NCBI GenBank assembly: GCA_927407015.1
Contig: CAKMJT010000008.1
Location: 1 to 64,000 of the forward strand
Direction: 5' to 3'
Source of the DNA: an uncultured Proteiniphilum sp.
GTDB lineage: Bacteria > Bacteroidota > Bacteroidia > Bacteroidales > Dysgonomonadaceae
DNA: 64,000 nt
Shown here piece by piece: positions 34,602 through 43,557 of this stretch. The position numbers were made by a program, and so were the translations under genes. Numbering within the stretch: the first letter of the stretch is position 1; each line of letters opens with the position of its first letter. The notes under the pieces were generated by a model. That model did not search any database. It worked only from the letters and a program-made list of their open reading frames with translations, and was not told the DNA's origin.

Positions 34602-35744
34602 TTATTCAATCTTGCCTGTCCTTGCGGTAAAGTTTATATAAAGACGCTGGCCTGCATTGCCGGTTACACGCTCCTGGTCATCACCTGCGCCGCGGGGAAT
34701 GAAGACACCGTTGAATACCAGGAATTCGGTATGCCACCACTCCTGTCCCGGCAGCTTAATGCTGGCGCGCACTTCACCTGTGTTCGTGAAAGCAGGGGAG
34801 ACAAAGGAAGCATCAGCTCCCAGAGAGAGGGCCGGCACTGTAAAACGATACTTTTCATCCGTAGTATCCCAGTTGCCTCCGGCCGTTTGTCCCTGCAGCT
34901 GCACATTTGGCGGATAGAAATCGACCGCATAGTCATAGTCACGTCCATTGATGGTGGTTGTCACCACAGCAATGTACCATCCCGGATTCCCGATGCCGAA
35001 ATTACCGCCTGCGTCGGTGACGCCCGCCAGTGTGGCTGACTCTGCGCCGAGGGTTGCCTGGCCAAAGCCAAACTCGTTTCCGTCCCACGCCTTGGCGGTG
35101 TTGAATTTGATTTGTGCATTATCGCCGTCACCGGTCTTTCCCAGGTACTGCATCGCCCAGAATTTGCCGGGGGTACCCCATACGGGAATCATTTCAGTAG
35201 CTCCGTCCCAGCTCCAGTTACCGGCCACATTGCCTATAAGATACATGTTCTCCGGCATCACCATCGGATCGAGTGCAAAGTAACCTTTCACCTGCGGGAG
35301 GGTGATCACATTGGAATAAACCTGTCCCACATTCTTTTCGTTCAGTTTGGAGGAGAGGCGAACATAGAGCGGGTGCGGATCAGCAGGGTATGCACTCTCG
35401 TCGGTGATACCATGCATGCCGACCAGTGCCAGTGCCAGATCGGCAGCGTTGATCGCGAATTTCGCCGTGGTATAGCTGCCGGGCAGTGTCACATAATCCG
35501 CAAAATCGTTCGTGAGAGATACCTCTACACTGTAGATGGCTACCGCGGTAAAGCCATAATCGGGTTGTGACGTGGTGAACTCAATGGTTTCCGTGTTCTT
35601 CAGGTCGTAAATACCTGAGGCATATTTCGGCACGTTGAGCACGAAGCTCTCCGGCTGCTGCAGCACAACGTTTTCATCCTCCTGGCACGACCAGCATAGT
35701 CCGAGAAAGGCCAGCAGTACTATGATATTATATGTTTTCTTCAT
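34602..35744 (-). CDS. susE: SusE-like outer membrane starch-binding lipoprotein
   Basis: The 380-residue precursor is read from the ATG at 35744 (MKKTYNIIVLLAFLGLCWSC, lipobox Cys20). Residues about 25-165 form the SusE Ig-like domain (NTETIEFTTSQPDYGFTAVA). Two carbohydrate-binding beta modules follow, with MYLIGNVAGNWSWDGATEMI as the first binding strand and AGGNWDTTDEKYRF in the second. It ends LYINFTARTGKIE. It is one module shorter than the SusF-like protein. The order susC-D-E-F is conserved with B. thetaiotaomicron. Confidence 0.87.
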   Translation of the reverse strand: MKKTYNIIVLLAFLGLCWSCQEDENVVLQQPESFVLNVPKYASGIYDLKNTETIEFTTSQPDYGFTAVAIYSVEVSLTNDFADYVTLPGSYTTAKFAINAADLALALVGMHGITDESAYPADPHPLYVRLSSKLNEKNVGQVYSNVITLPQVKGYFALDPMVMPENMYLIGNVAGNWSWDGATEMIPVWGTPGKFWAMQYLGKTGDGDNAQIKFNTAKAWDGNEFGFGQATLGAESATLAGVTDAGGNFGIGNPGWYIAVVTTTINGRDYDYAVDFYPPNVQLQGQTAGGNWDTTDEKYRFTVPALSLGADASFVSPAFTNTGEVRASIKLPGQEWWHTEFLVFNGVFIPRGAGDDQERVTGNAGQRLYINFTARTGKIE

Positions 35745-35778
35745 CGTTTCTTCTTTTAGAAATTCATTGTATAACAAA

Positions 35779-37404
35779 TCAATAACCGGTGTTTTGTACC
35801 AGGTTTATGTTGGCTCCCAGGTCGTCTGCCGGTATAGGGAATACATTGAGATAGCTCTCCACGGCTCGTCCTTCAGGTACATTTCCTTTCCAGGGCCAGA
35901 GATAGGAGGATCCGGCAAGCTTGCCGAAACGAACCAGGTCGGTACGACGTTGTGCCTCATAGAAGAATTCACGTCCTCTCTCATCCAGGATATAGTCCAG
36001 CGTAAGCTCTCCCGCTGTAATGGCAGCAGCATTGTCATCGCTGTAAGAGCGTTTGCGCAGGTTATTCACCAGCTGCAGTGCTGTTGCTGCATCACCGCCT
36101 GTACCACCGCGCAACACCGCTTCGGCATAATTGAGATAGATCTCACCCAGACGGAAAAGTGGGAAATCGGTGAAGGCAATATTGCTGGGGGGGAGTGTGC
36201 CGTCGCTGTTACGGTTGTAATATTTCACCACAGGAATACCGTTGTTGGTAAAGAGGGATGGATCCACGATCTCCACGTTTTCGGTATAATCGAGACGCAG
36301 CATGGAGAAGCGGCTGTCGGCTTCATGCTGATACTCGCGTTCAAAGGTTCTCAGCAGGGCGCTGGTGGCGCGGTTACCCTGCCATGCTCCCACAGCATTC
36401 ACCTCAGCCTGCAAATCGGAAGGTTCCGTCGAACTGAGCAGGAAGGTCATCCCTCCCCAGGTCTGTGTATCTTCACCTTCATAGCGGATAGGGAAAATGA
36501 TCTCTGCAGATTTGTGGTTGTCCGCCTTGAATACATTGGCATAGACCGGATCAAGCAGGTAATTCACAGCCATCACCTTCTTACTGTAGGTAATGCTTTC
36601 AGTATATTTTTTTACACCTATATAGGTCTCAGCATTCAGGTAGAGACGGGAGAGCAGCGCCCAGTTGGCCGCTTTGTGTGCGCGTCCGTAGTTGGTTGTA
36701 TTGTAACCCACAAACGGGTCGAGCATATCTGGTTCGCAGGCAATCAGCTCTTTTTCGATGTAGTCGAACAGGTCGGCAGCCATGATCTGAGGGGGAAGTG
36801 TGCTTCCCACTGGGCTCTCTTCGTTGACGAAAGGTACGTTCCTGAACATATCGAGCAGATAGTAGTAAGCCAGCGCACGTTGAAAACGGGCTTCAGCCCT
36901 GTAGCTGACAATCTCGGCCTGATCGGCCGCGCTTACCCCTCTGCTGTTTAACACCTCTTCCGTCGTCTCTCTCAAAAAAGCGTTGGCCAGGTTAATCTGG
37001 TAGTAGAGACGATAGTAGAAACCCTTGATAAATACATTACTTGCTGACCAGGTGTTGTAGTTCAGGTCGGGAATACCCACATCGTTCCAGGCGCAGTGTG
37101 CCTCATCGGTGGGCAGTTGCTGCAGGTTCCACAGTCCTCGCAGGAAGGATGCCTGGCTACCGCCATCCACACCCGCCACGTCGGGGTCGCCATCACCGCC
37201 GCTGTTGCCGCTGATGGCCAGTCCTGCATAAATCTTAGCCAGCAGTTCCTGGTAAGGCCCAATTTCACTTCCGAATACTACATCCGATACCAGCTCTTCC
37301 TTGTCGAGCGGTATGGTGTTCAGATCGTCCACACAGGATGAGACACCTCCGGTCATCAGGCTGAGCAGTACGAACAATAGAATAGTATATTTAGCTGTTT
37401 TCAT
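35779..37404 (-). CDS. susD: SusD-like starch-binding outer membrane lipoprotein
   Basis: The 541-residue precursor is read from the ATG at 37404 (MKTAKYTILLFVLLSLMTGG, lipobox VSSC). SusD/RagB landmarks are VDDLNTIPLDKEE near the N-terminus, AEARFQRALAYYYLLDMFRN (TPR helix), FPLFRLGEIYLNYAEAVLRG, and DERGREFFYEAQRRTDLVRF close to the end. SusD forms the lid on the SusC barrel and binds the helical starch chain. It is encoded directly after susC with a gap of about 100 bp. Confidence 0.95.
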   Translation of the reverse strand: MKTAKYTILLFVLLSLMTGGVSSCVDDLNTIPLDKEELVSDVVFGSEIGPYQELLAKIYAGLAISGNSGGDGDPDVAGVDGGSQASFLRGLWNLQQLPTDEAHCAWNDVGIPDLNYNTWSASNVFIKGFYYRLYYQINLANAFLRETTEEVLNSRGVSAADQAEIVSYRAEARFQRALAYYYLLDMFRNVPFVNEESPVGSTLPPQIMAADLFDYIEKELIACEPDMLDPFVGYNTTNYGRAHKAANWALLSRLYLNAETYIGVKKYTESITYSKKVMAVNYLLDPVYANVFKADNHKSAEIIFPIRYEGEDTQTWGGMTFLLSSTEPSDLQAEVNAVGAWQGNRATSALLRTFEREYQHEADSRFSMLRLDYTENVEIVDPSLFTNNGIPVVKYYNRNSDGTLPPSNIAFTDFPLFRLGEIYLNYAEAVLRGGTGGDAATALQLVNNLRKRSYSDDNAAAITAGELTLDYILDERGREFFYEAQRRTDLVRFGKLAGSSYLWPWKGNVPEGRAVESYLNVFPIPADDLGANINLVQNTGY

Positions 37405-37510
37405 ACGAAAATATTTTATTTTTTTCATTAAGGTGATGAAACGTGGACTGAGTGTCGAAACCTACTTGCTTCATTTTACATTCATGCCCGTTTCACCGAT
37501 CTTTCAGGAA

Positions 37511-40500
37511 TTAAAAATTTAAATTAAGTCCCAGAATGAATACACGTGGGTGCGGATAGATGTTATTGTCTATACCGTTATTGGTAAATTCAGGGTCGAG
37601 GCCGTCATATTTCGTGATAACAAAAGGATTTTGTACCGTGAAATGGATCCTGCCGGATTGCGGGTTGTTCAGCAGATGGGTAAAGTTGTAACCCAATGAG
37701 ATGTTATCCATCTTCAGGAAGGACGCATTCTGGATGTAATGGCTCGATTGATACTGCACTGCTTCGAAATTGGTGAAGGTGGCACTGTTTACCCTGTTCT
37801 TCAGCCACCCGGAGGGGTCGAAAGTGGTGTTTTTCGATTGTCGGTTCGACTGGATATTGTTATAGGCATAGTTGCCTATGTTGCCGCGTAAGGAGAAGTT
37901 GAAATCCCAGTTCCTGTAGGATAGCTGAGAGGACAATCCCATGTAAACGTCCGGAGCCGCATTTTTATAGACGATCAGGTCATTCTCATTGATGGCACCA
38001 TCGGCGTTCTGGTCGACATATACGCCTTCAACCGGCCTGCCTTCCTCGTTGTAAACCTGCTCGTACACATAAAATGAACCGGCCGGATAATTGACTGCAT
38101 GGATGGCAATGTTATTGCCCGTGCCACCATCGATGCCACCAAAACGTACCCCTACATAGTTGGGATCATCGTTGATGGTCAGTTTGGTGATTCTGTTCTG
38201 GTTATACGTCACATTGTAGCTCAGGTTCCAGTTCCAGTCCCTGCTGACTACCGGACGTCCCGTGATGGTGAACTCAACTCCTTTGTTCTCCAGCTCACCC
38301 ACGTTGGTGAGCAACTGGTTGCTGAAGTTGGTTCCCGCAGCGATACCAACGGTATTCAGCAAGTCTGTGGTCTTGCGATAGTAAACATCAAAGGCACCAC
38401 TGATGCGGTTGTTCAGGAAACCGTAGTCGAGACCGGCGTTATAGGTGGCTGTCTCCTCCCATTTCAGGTTCTCGTCATACGCCAGCGGGCGAATGAGTGA
38501 AATCATCTGATCGCCAAAGAAATAGTTGGCTCCTGCCTGGCTGTAACTGTATCGTCCCATCCAGGGGTAATCACCGCTGCCCAGGTTCTGTTGTCCTGTC
38601 ACACCGTAACCTAAGCGCAGTTTCAGGTCGGACATCACCCCGCCGGCATCAGCCATGAATGGCTCGTTGATAATTTTCCAGGCGAAAGCAGCCGACGGAA
38701 AAAGACCCCATTTGTTGTCGGGACTGAATCGGGATGAGCCGTCGTTTCTCAATGTGAGTGTCAGTAAGTAACGGTCCAGAAGTGCGTAGTTCAAACGGCC
38801 AAAGAAGGAGACCACGAAGCTCTCTGTAGAGTAATCGTTGCCGTCCCTGTAGTACGCATTTCCAGTCTCGGCAGCCTTGGCGGCCGAATAGGGATAGGTG
38901 TTGTCCGATTCATTGTAGAACCGTTGCCAGGAATAACCACCCATGACATCGAAGCGATGGATGTCCAGATCCCTGGCATAATTCAGATAAAAATCGAGCA
39001 GGGTGTTGCTCTTGTACTGGCTGTAAGTGGAATTTTCGCCCCAACCCGATTTAAAACTGCCCCAGGTATAGCTCATCGGTGAGTTGTCCTCAATGATCAC
39101 ATCCCCCTCACTTTTGGAAATATCATATCCTACGTTGAGGTTGGCTCTCAGTTCTTCCAGGAACGGCATCCTGTAATCAAGTTGTATGTTGCCAATACTG
39201 CGCATAACTTCTGAGTTGTCATGTTTTTGCATCAGAATGGCGAGCGGATTGGACAGTGCAATGTCGATGGGTGTTCCGTCAGGTTTCAGTGTCATATGAT
39301 AACCATTGCCATAGGCAGAAGGTGTTGCTGCATAGACCGGCATAGTGGGGTCAAACTGGGTAGCCGAGTTGATCGCTCCCTGGTCTGCAAAACGGTTGGT
39401 GTTGTACATCCCCCTGGCGTTCAGCTGTACCCTGAGCTGATCATCAAAGAAGCTGGGAGAGAGATTCACGCTGCCGGTATACCTTTCCAGATTGGACGTT
39501 CTCAGGATACCGTTTTCATTGGTGTATCCCACAGATACACGATAGGGCAGTATCTCCGCTGCCGTGCCGGATACACTCAGGTTATGGTCTGTGCTGGCAG
39601 CTGCTCTGTAGAAGATCTTATCCTGCCAGTTGGTCTCGGTATTACCCAATGCGGTTGCCTGCTGGCTATCTTCGCCAAAGGAGCTGATCACATAGTTTCT
39701 GAACGTGGGGGCATCCATCACGTCTACTGCGCCTGTACGGGTACTTACCGAGAAGTTGCCGTTGTACGAGATTTTAGCGGCGCCGCCCGCACCTTTCTTG
39801 GTAGTGATGATAATAACACCGTTGGAAGCGCGGGACCCATAAATGGCAGTTGCCGAAGCATCTTTCAATACGGTAAAGGTCTCGATGTCGTTTGAATTGA
39901 TGGTGCTCAATGGATTGGACATCCCGCTTACACCCGTGGCGTTATCCACCGGTACACCGTCGATCACGATCAGCGGATCGTTACTGGCCGACATGGAGGA
40001 ACCACCACGAATACGGATGCTGGCAGCCGATCCCGGAGCTCCACCCGACGATACAATGCTCAGACCGGCCACTTTCCCTGCCAGCAGATCGGACGGGGAG
40101 GTTGCCAGCCCTCTGTTCAGCCTAGTGGCATCCACCGCCACGACAGAGCCTGTAGCGTCATCTTTCCGCACGCTACCATAACCAATCACCACCAGTTCTT
40201 CCAGTAACTCAGTGTCTTCTTCCATCACAATCCGGATGTTTGTTCTGTTGTTGATGGAAATAGTCTGGGGTCTGTAGCCAATGTAGCTTATCTCCAGCAC
40301 ACCGTCAGCCGGCGCCTGCAGCATGAAGTTGCCGTCATAATCGGTCACTGTCCCCGATGAGGTTCCCTGTAACAGAATGTTGGCGCCAATAATGGGTTCA
40401 CCGCCGCTGTCCGTCACCGTTCCCCGTACATTTATCGTCGTGCCTGTCTGGGCACTGACCGATAAAACCATTAGCATACCCGATAACACCGTCATCAGGA

Positions 40501-40534
40501 AAGCTTTCCTGTTTTTTTTCAAATTTAAATGCAT
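37511..40534 (-). CDS. susC: SusC-like TonB-dependent alpha-glucan transporter
   Basis: The 1007-residue precursor has a signal peptide (MTVLSGMLMVLSVSAQ), then a carboxypeptidase D regulatory-like domain (VRGTVTDSGGEPIIGANILL). A TonB-box region (ELLEELVVIGYGSVRKDDAT) and plug (SIRIRGGSSMSASNDPLIVI) follow, and the barrel ends with an aromatic residue (ILGLNLNF). It imports maltooligosaccharides through the outer membrane with SusD as lid. It is the first gene of the minus-strand operon, with a 5' leader of about 110 nt carrying a hairpin and an operator-like palindrome upstream. Confidence 0.95.
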   Translation of the reverse strand: MHLNLKKNRKAFLMTVLSGMLMVLSVSAQTGTTINVRGTVTDSGGEPIIGANILLQGTSSGTVTDYDGNFMLQAPADGVLEISYIGYRPQTISINNRTNIRIVMEEDTELLEELVVIGYGSVRKDDATGSVVAVDATRLNRGLATSPSDLLAGKVAGLSIVSSGGAPGSAASIRIRGGSSMSASNDPLIVIDGVPVDNATGVSGMSNPLSTINSNDIETFTVLKDASATAIYGSRASNGVIIITTKKGAGGAAKISYNGNFSVSTRTGAVDVMDAPTFRNYVISSFGEDSQQATALGNTETNWQDKIFYRAAASTDHNLSVSGTAAEILPYRVSVGYTNENGILRTSNLERYTGSVNLSPSFFDDQLRVQLNARGMYNTNRFADQGAINSATQFDPTMPVYAATPSAYGNGYHMTLKPDGTPIDIALSNPLAILMQKHDNSEVMRSIGNIQLDYRMPFLEELRANLNVGYDISKSEGDVIIEDNSPMSYTWGSFKSGWGENSTYSQYKSNTLLDFYLNYARDLDIHRFDVMGGYSWQRFYNESDNTYPYSAAKAAETGNAYYRDGNDYSTESFVVSFFGRLNYALLDRYLLTLTLRNDGSSRFSPDNKWGLFPSAAFAWKIINEPFMADAGGVMSDLKLRLGYGVTGQQNLGSGDYPWMGRYSYSQAGANYFFGDQMISLIRPLAYDENLKWEETATYNAGLDYGFLNNRISGAFDVYYRKTTDLLNTVGIAAGTNFSNQLLTNVGELENKGVEFTITGRPVVSRDWNWNLSYNVTYNQNRITKLTINDDPNYVGVRFGGIDGGTGNNIAIHAVNYPAGSFYVYEQVYNEEGRPVEGVYVDQNADGAINENDLIVYKNAAPDVYMGLSSQLSYRNWDFNFSLRGNIGNYAYNNIQSNRQSKNTTFDPSGWLKNRVNSATFTNFEAVQYQSSHYIQNASFLKMDNISLGYNFTHLLNNPQSGRIHFTVQNPFVITKYDGLDPEFTNNGIDNNIYPHPRVFILGLNLNF

Positions 40535-40600
40535 TTTTTGTTAACGTTATAAGATTAACTGATTAATACTCTCTTTATTCTCTATAAATGACAGAAACGG

Positions 40601-40628
40601 TACAATGAAAGGTTAATTTTTCATTGTA
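40601..40628 (-). promoter_or_regulatory. Stem-loop in the susC leader
   Basis: TACAATGAAA (40601-40610) pairs perfectly with TTTCATTGTA (40619-40628) around an 8-nt loop. On the predicted transcript it lies about 15-45 nt after the start and about 65 nt before the ATG. It may stabilise the mRNA or act as a control element. Confidence 0.5.
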
Positions 40629-40649
40629 TCATTCCCTCCGCTAATGGCA

Positions 40650-40657
40650 CAAAGTTA
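40650..40657 (-). promoter_or_regulatory. -7 box (TAACTTTG) of the susC promoter
   Basis: On the minus strand TAACTTTG matches TAnnTTTG. The predicted start is near 40644, giving a leader of about 110 nt. No TTTG lies at the -33 position; a T-run occurs further upstream instead. Confidence 0.6.
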
Positions 40658-40711
40658 AATGAACCTGGAGGGTATGGTGCTGAAAAAGGTGGTTTTAACC
40701 TCCTTCGCCTG

Positions 40712-40725
40712 TGCAATCGATTGCA
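40712..40725 (-). promoter_or_regulatory. Perfect palindromic LacI-type operator upstream of susC
   Basis: TGCAATCGATTGCA is a perfect 14-bp palindrome with central CG, the typical shape of LacI-family sites. Its promoter-side edge is exactly 54 bp from the TAACTTTG box, the same spacing as at the transporter promoter. The site is centred near -73, outside the polymerase footprint, so activation or looping fits better than simple blockage. Confidence 0.7.
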
Positions 40726-40906
40726 TTTTTGAAGTGTAAAAAATATACTATCAATTAGTTATCCGATGGTGTGCGGAAACGAATAATTGATAAATATAAT
40801 GATAAAAGTGTTAAACAGGGACAGAAAAAGCCGTTTATACCTTTCTTTTTGTTCCGGTTAGGGGATGATTGGTCTGTTTTGGGTATTGGCTTACCGGTAA
40901 GCTGTC

Positions 40907-41938
40907 TTATTTTTTTTTCTCTGCTTTACGCATTGCCAAGACTTCCTTTCTTTTGGGTCTTTTAGTGGTAATGATTCTTCTGAGCTTCATGAGAAAGCGT
41001 TTGCTGGGTTTGCTCTTCAAATAGGTTTCGATGTGGCGTGCCCGTTTTTCTTCCAGTATCTGGTCGATTCGGATGAGGATTCCCGACTCTTCTACCTGTC
41101 CGAACTCGTCGTTGATCGCGGTGCCAAAAAAACGCATGGTTGGCGACAGGTTCATATAGGCATTGATCAGTGGTGGGATGTTCCATCCCAGGGCTCTCAC
41201 TTCCCTGTTGAGAATTTTATAGTCATCCCTGAAATGCTTTCCGTGGAACAGGATTCTCATTTTTTCCTCGTCTGTACCTGTGATAAGGGGGTCGATAGGT
41301 GTGACAAGCTTATATTCGTCGGGGAAGTGCTTGTGGAGAAAATAGAGGATCATGTTGCGCGCCTCTTTATTGTAGGTGCCGTACATGGTTACTTTACCGA
41401 AGAAATAATTAATGCCGGGATCGATCACGGTGAGAGCACCCAGTCCGTCCCACAGGTTGTCGAGGGCGAAAATACCCTTTCTTCCCAGCAATGTGGACTG
41501 GTATTCCAGTGAGACAAAGGAACGGCCCAGTTCAACCGTGGTAGGCAGAAAATCGGTGATGAACTGCTGCGAGAAATGGTAAAGATGGGCTGTGGCCAGC
41601 ATCGGTTTGCCCTGCTCGTTGAACTCCACATCCGTACCATAGATGAAACGGTAGCCTCCCAGTATCTCTTCATTCTCAGGATCCCAGACAATCAGCTGCC
41701 GATAAGGCACATCCATCAGGTCATACTTGTCGATATCTGCTTCCAGTCCGGTACCACCTCCGTAATGACGAAACGCGATCTCACGCAACCGGCCCACCTC
41801 ACGCATCAGGTTGGGCGAATCATGGGCCGTGAACACATATATTTCATTGTTGGCCTTGTTGGTGATTCTTACCCGTTTCTGAACGGTGAGCTCACTTTTT
41901 ATCAAATCTTTGTTTACCGGTTCTATGATCTTTTCCAT
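40907..41938 (-). CDS. glsB: GlsB-like N-acyltransferase (glycine lipid synthesis)
   Basis: The 343-residue GNAT-fold protein has FTAHDSPNLMREVGRLREIA near the N-terminus, then QLIVWDPENEEILGGYRFIY and VELGRSFVSLEYQ. These match the OlsB-like family that includes Bacteroides GlsB. GlsB adds a 3-hydroxy fatty acid to the amino group of glycine, the first step to glycine lipids that aid stress tolerance in Bacteroides. A C-terminal basic extension (residues about 310-343) is present. It is the second gene of a pair, 25 bp after the O-acyltransferase gene. Confidence 0.8.
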   Translation of the reverse strand: MEKIIEPVNKDLIKSELTVQKRVRITNKANNEIYVFTAHDSPNLMREVGRLREIAFRHYGGGTGLEADIDKYDLMDVPYRQLIVWDPENEEILGGYRFIYGTDVEFNEQGKPMLATAHLYHFSQQFITDFLPTTVELGRSFVSLEYQSTLLGRKGIFALDNLWDGLGALTVIDPGINYFFGKVTMYGTYNKEARNMILYFLHKHFPDEYKLVTPIDPLITGTDEEKMRILFHGKHFRDDYKILNREVRALGWNIPPLINAYMNLSPTMRFFGTAINDEFGQVEESGILIRIDQILEEKRARHIETYLKSKPSKRFLMKLRRIITTKRPKRKEVLAMRKAEKKK

Positions 41939-41963
41939 ACTTTGGTTGCATTACATGTTTTTT

Positions 41964-42788
41964 TCACTTCAGTGAATACACCACCTCCTTGACATACTGT
42001 GCCCACGCTGACGATGTCTTTGAATCGTCGAAGGTTTGCCAGGGAATAGGATTGCCAAAGGTGATCGTAAAGGTTTGATGGCTGTTTTTAAACATTTCGT
42101 CCGGCAGATAAATCAGTTCTATATTGAATTTGATGCCGGCCGCCTTGCGGATATTGGCGAAATTGTAAAAGAAGTTGGAGTTTCTGCCTTCGAAATGTAC
42201 CGGAATGACATCTCTTTTGTATTCCACCGATTTGATGATGAAGCTCTTCATCCATTCCAGGTCCCTGATCTCTCCTTTTTGTTTTCGGGAACATAAGCCG
42301 GCAGGAAACGTGATGATCTGGTTGTCGGATGTATACGCTTCGTTGATCCATCGGGCCGAATCCCTGGCCTGTGCTCCGTATTTGTTGACAGGGATAAAAA
42401 TGGGCTTCAGCGGATCAATATAATAAAGGATATCGTTCACAAGGTATTTGATTTTACCATTGAACATCTTTCCGACAACAGAAGAGAGGCAGATGCCATC
42501 CAACCCCCCCAGCGGGTGATTCGACGCAAAGACATAACGGCCGGTGCGGGGAATATTTTCTTCTCCCTTCAGTTGAAGAGTCAGTCCGAACTCATTCTTC
42601 ACCAACGCGTGCATAAACTCCACCCCTTCCGCATCACGGTTTCGTTCCAGAATGCCGTTGATATCTTCCTGGTGAACAGTCCGCTTCAAATAACGGATTA
42701 AAAAACCGGGGATTTTATTGTAATATTTCGGGGTTTTGCCCTTTAAAACTTTATCAATGTCAATCCTGAATGCATTGTGTAGGCTCAT
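41964..42788 (-). CDS. glsA: GlsA-like O-acyltransferase (PlsC family)
   Basis: The 274-residue protein is read from the ATG at 42788 (MSLHNAFRIDIDKVLKGKTP). The acyltransferase block I is FASNHPLGGLDGI, where His and Asp are separated by five residues rather than the four usual in PlsC. A later FPAGLCSRKQKGEIRDLEWM block and IPVHFEGRNSNFFY follow. GlsA esterifies the hydroxyl of N-acyl-glycine. The glsA-glsB pairing on one strand supports glycine-lipid assignment for both. TACATTTG at 42817-42824 is a candidate -7 box on the minus strand. Confidence 0.78.
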   Translation of the reverse strand: MSLHNAFRIDIDKVLKGKTPKYYNKIPGFLIRYLKRTVHQEDINGILERNRDAEGVEFMHALVKNEFGLTLQLKGEENIPRTGRYVFASNHPLGGLDGICLSSVVGKMFNGKIKYLVNDILYYIDPLKPIFIPVNKYGAQARDSARWINEAYTSDNQIITFPAGLCSRKQKGEIRDLEWMKSFIIKSVEYKRDVIPVHFEGRNSNFFYNFANIRKAAGIKFNIELIYLPDEMFKNSHQTFTITFGNPIPWQTFDDSKTSSAWAQYVKEVVYSLK

Positions 42789-42980
42789 TGCATTTTCCTC
42801 AACTTCAAATTCGTCGCAAATGTACAAAAATTAGTCAAAGCAAGAGATACGATTGGAAATATTTATTCTCTCCACCAGAAAGTGGGGAAAATGACTTTTC
42901 CAGTATATTTTTTTATCATTCAGATAGTCAGTGTTATAGATTGTAGTTTCAGGCTGTTGATAACTTTTTAAAATTTTTTT

Positions 42981-43013
42981 GGGGGGAAAAGTGGGGAGAA
43001 GTGGATAATTTTG
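42981..43013 (+). promoter_or_regulatory. mraZ promoter with MraZ-box-like 10-bp repeats
   Basis: Three decamers in register, GGGGGGAAAA (42981), GTGGGGAGAA (42991) and GTGGATAATT (43001), place TGGGG-like pentamers every 10 bp. This is the spacing known for MraZ operators (TGGGN-N5 repeats). The last runs into TAATTTTG (43006-43013), a -7 box. A further TGGGG occurs at 42883. MraZ binding here would block its own promoter. Confidence 0.65.
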
Positions 43014-43060
43014 TACTTTTACAGTGTGTAAATCTCTATTGAATTGAATTTGATGTAGAA

Positions 43061-43513
43061 ATGTTACAATTTCTGGGAAATATGGAGGCAAAAGCCGATG
43101 CAAAAGGAAGAATTTTTGTGCCGGCCATTTTTCGTAAACGTCTGCAGGGCGAGGGCGAAGATTTTTTGGTGCTTCGGAAAGATATTTTTCAGGAATGTCT
43201 TGTCCTCTATCCCGGAAGTGTATGGGAGAAAGAGATAGAGACACTTCGGGGCAGATTGAACAAGTGGGACAGAGAACAGCAGCAGATTTTTCGCCAGTTC
43301 GTGCTGGATGCTGAACGGCTGGAAATGGATGCGAGCGGGCGTGTGCTAATCCCCAGACGCTACCTGCAGATGGTCTCTATCGAGGCGGATGTGCGGTTCC
43401 TCGGAGTGGATGAAACCATCGAGGTTTGGGCGAAAGAGAAGCTGGAAAAGCCGCTGGTGGATCCCGATGTGTTTTCTTCAAAATTACAGCAACTGATGGC
43501 GCAATTACCCTAG
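43061..43513 (+). CDS. mraZ: Transcriptional regulator MraZ
   Basis: The 150-residue protein has two SpoVT/AbrB-like half-domains, marked by DAKGRIFVPAIFRKRL (about 9-24) and DASGRVLIPRRYLQMV (about 89-104). MraZ forms rings and represses the dcw promoter through tandem TGGGN boxes, seen here just upstream. It is the first gene of the cluster, 44 bp before rsmH, and diverges from glsA. Confidence 0.94.
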   Translation: MLQFLGNMEAKADAKGRIFVPAIFRKRLQGEGEDFLVLRKDIFQECLVLYPGSVWEKEIETLRGRLNKWDREQQQIFRQFVLDAERLEMDASGRVLIPRRYLQMVSIEADVRFLGVDETIEVWAKEKLEKPLVDPDVFSSKLQQLMAQLP

Positions 43514-43557
43514 AAACAGGGGAAATGGCTATTGGATAATTAAATAACATCTCAGCA

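Noticed and set aside
35635-36951. 438-codon open frame opposite susD
   Set aside because: It is antisense to an unmistakable SusD gene and its composition is that of a shadow frame.
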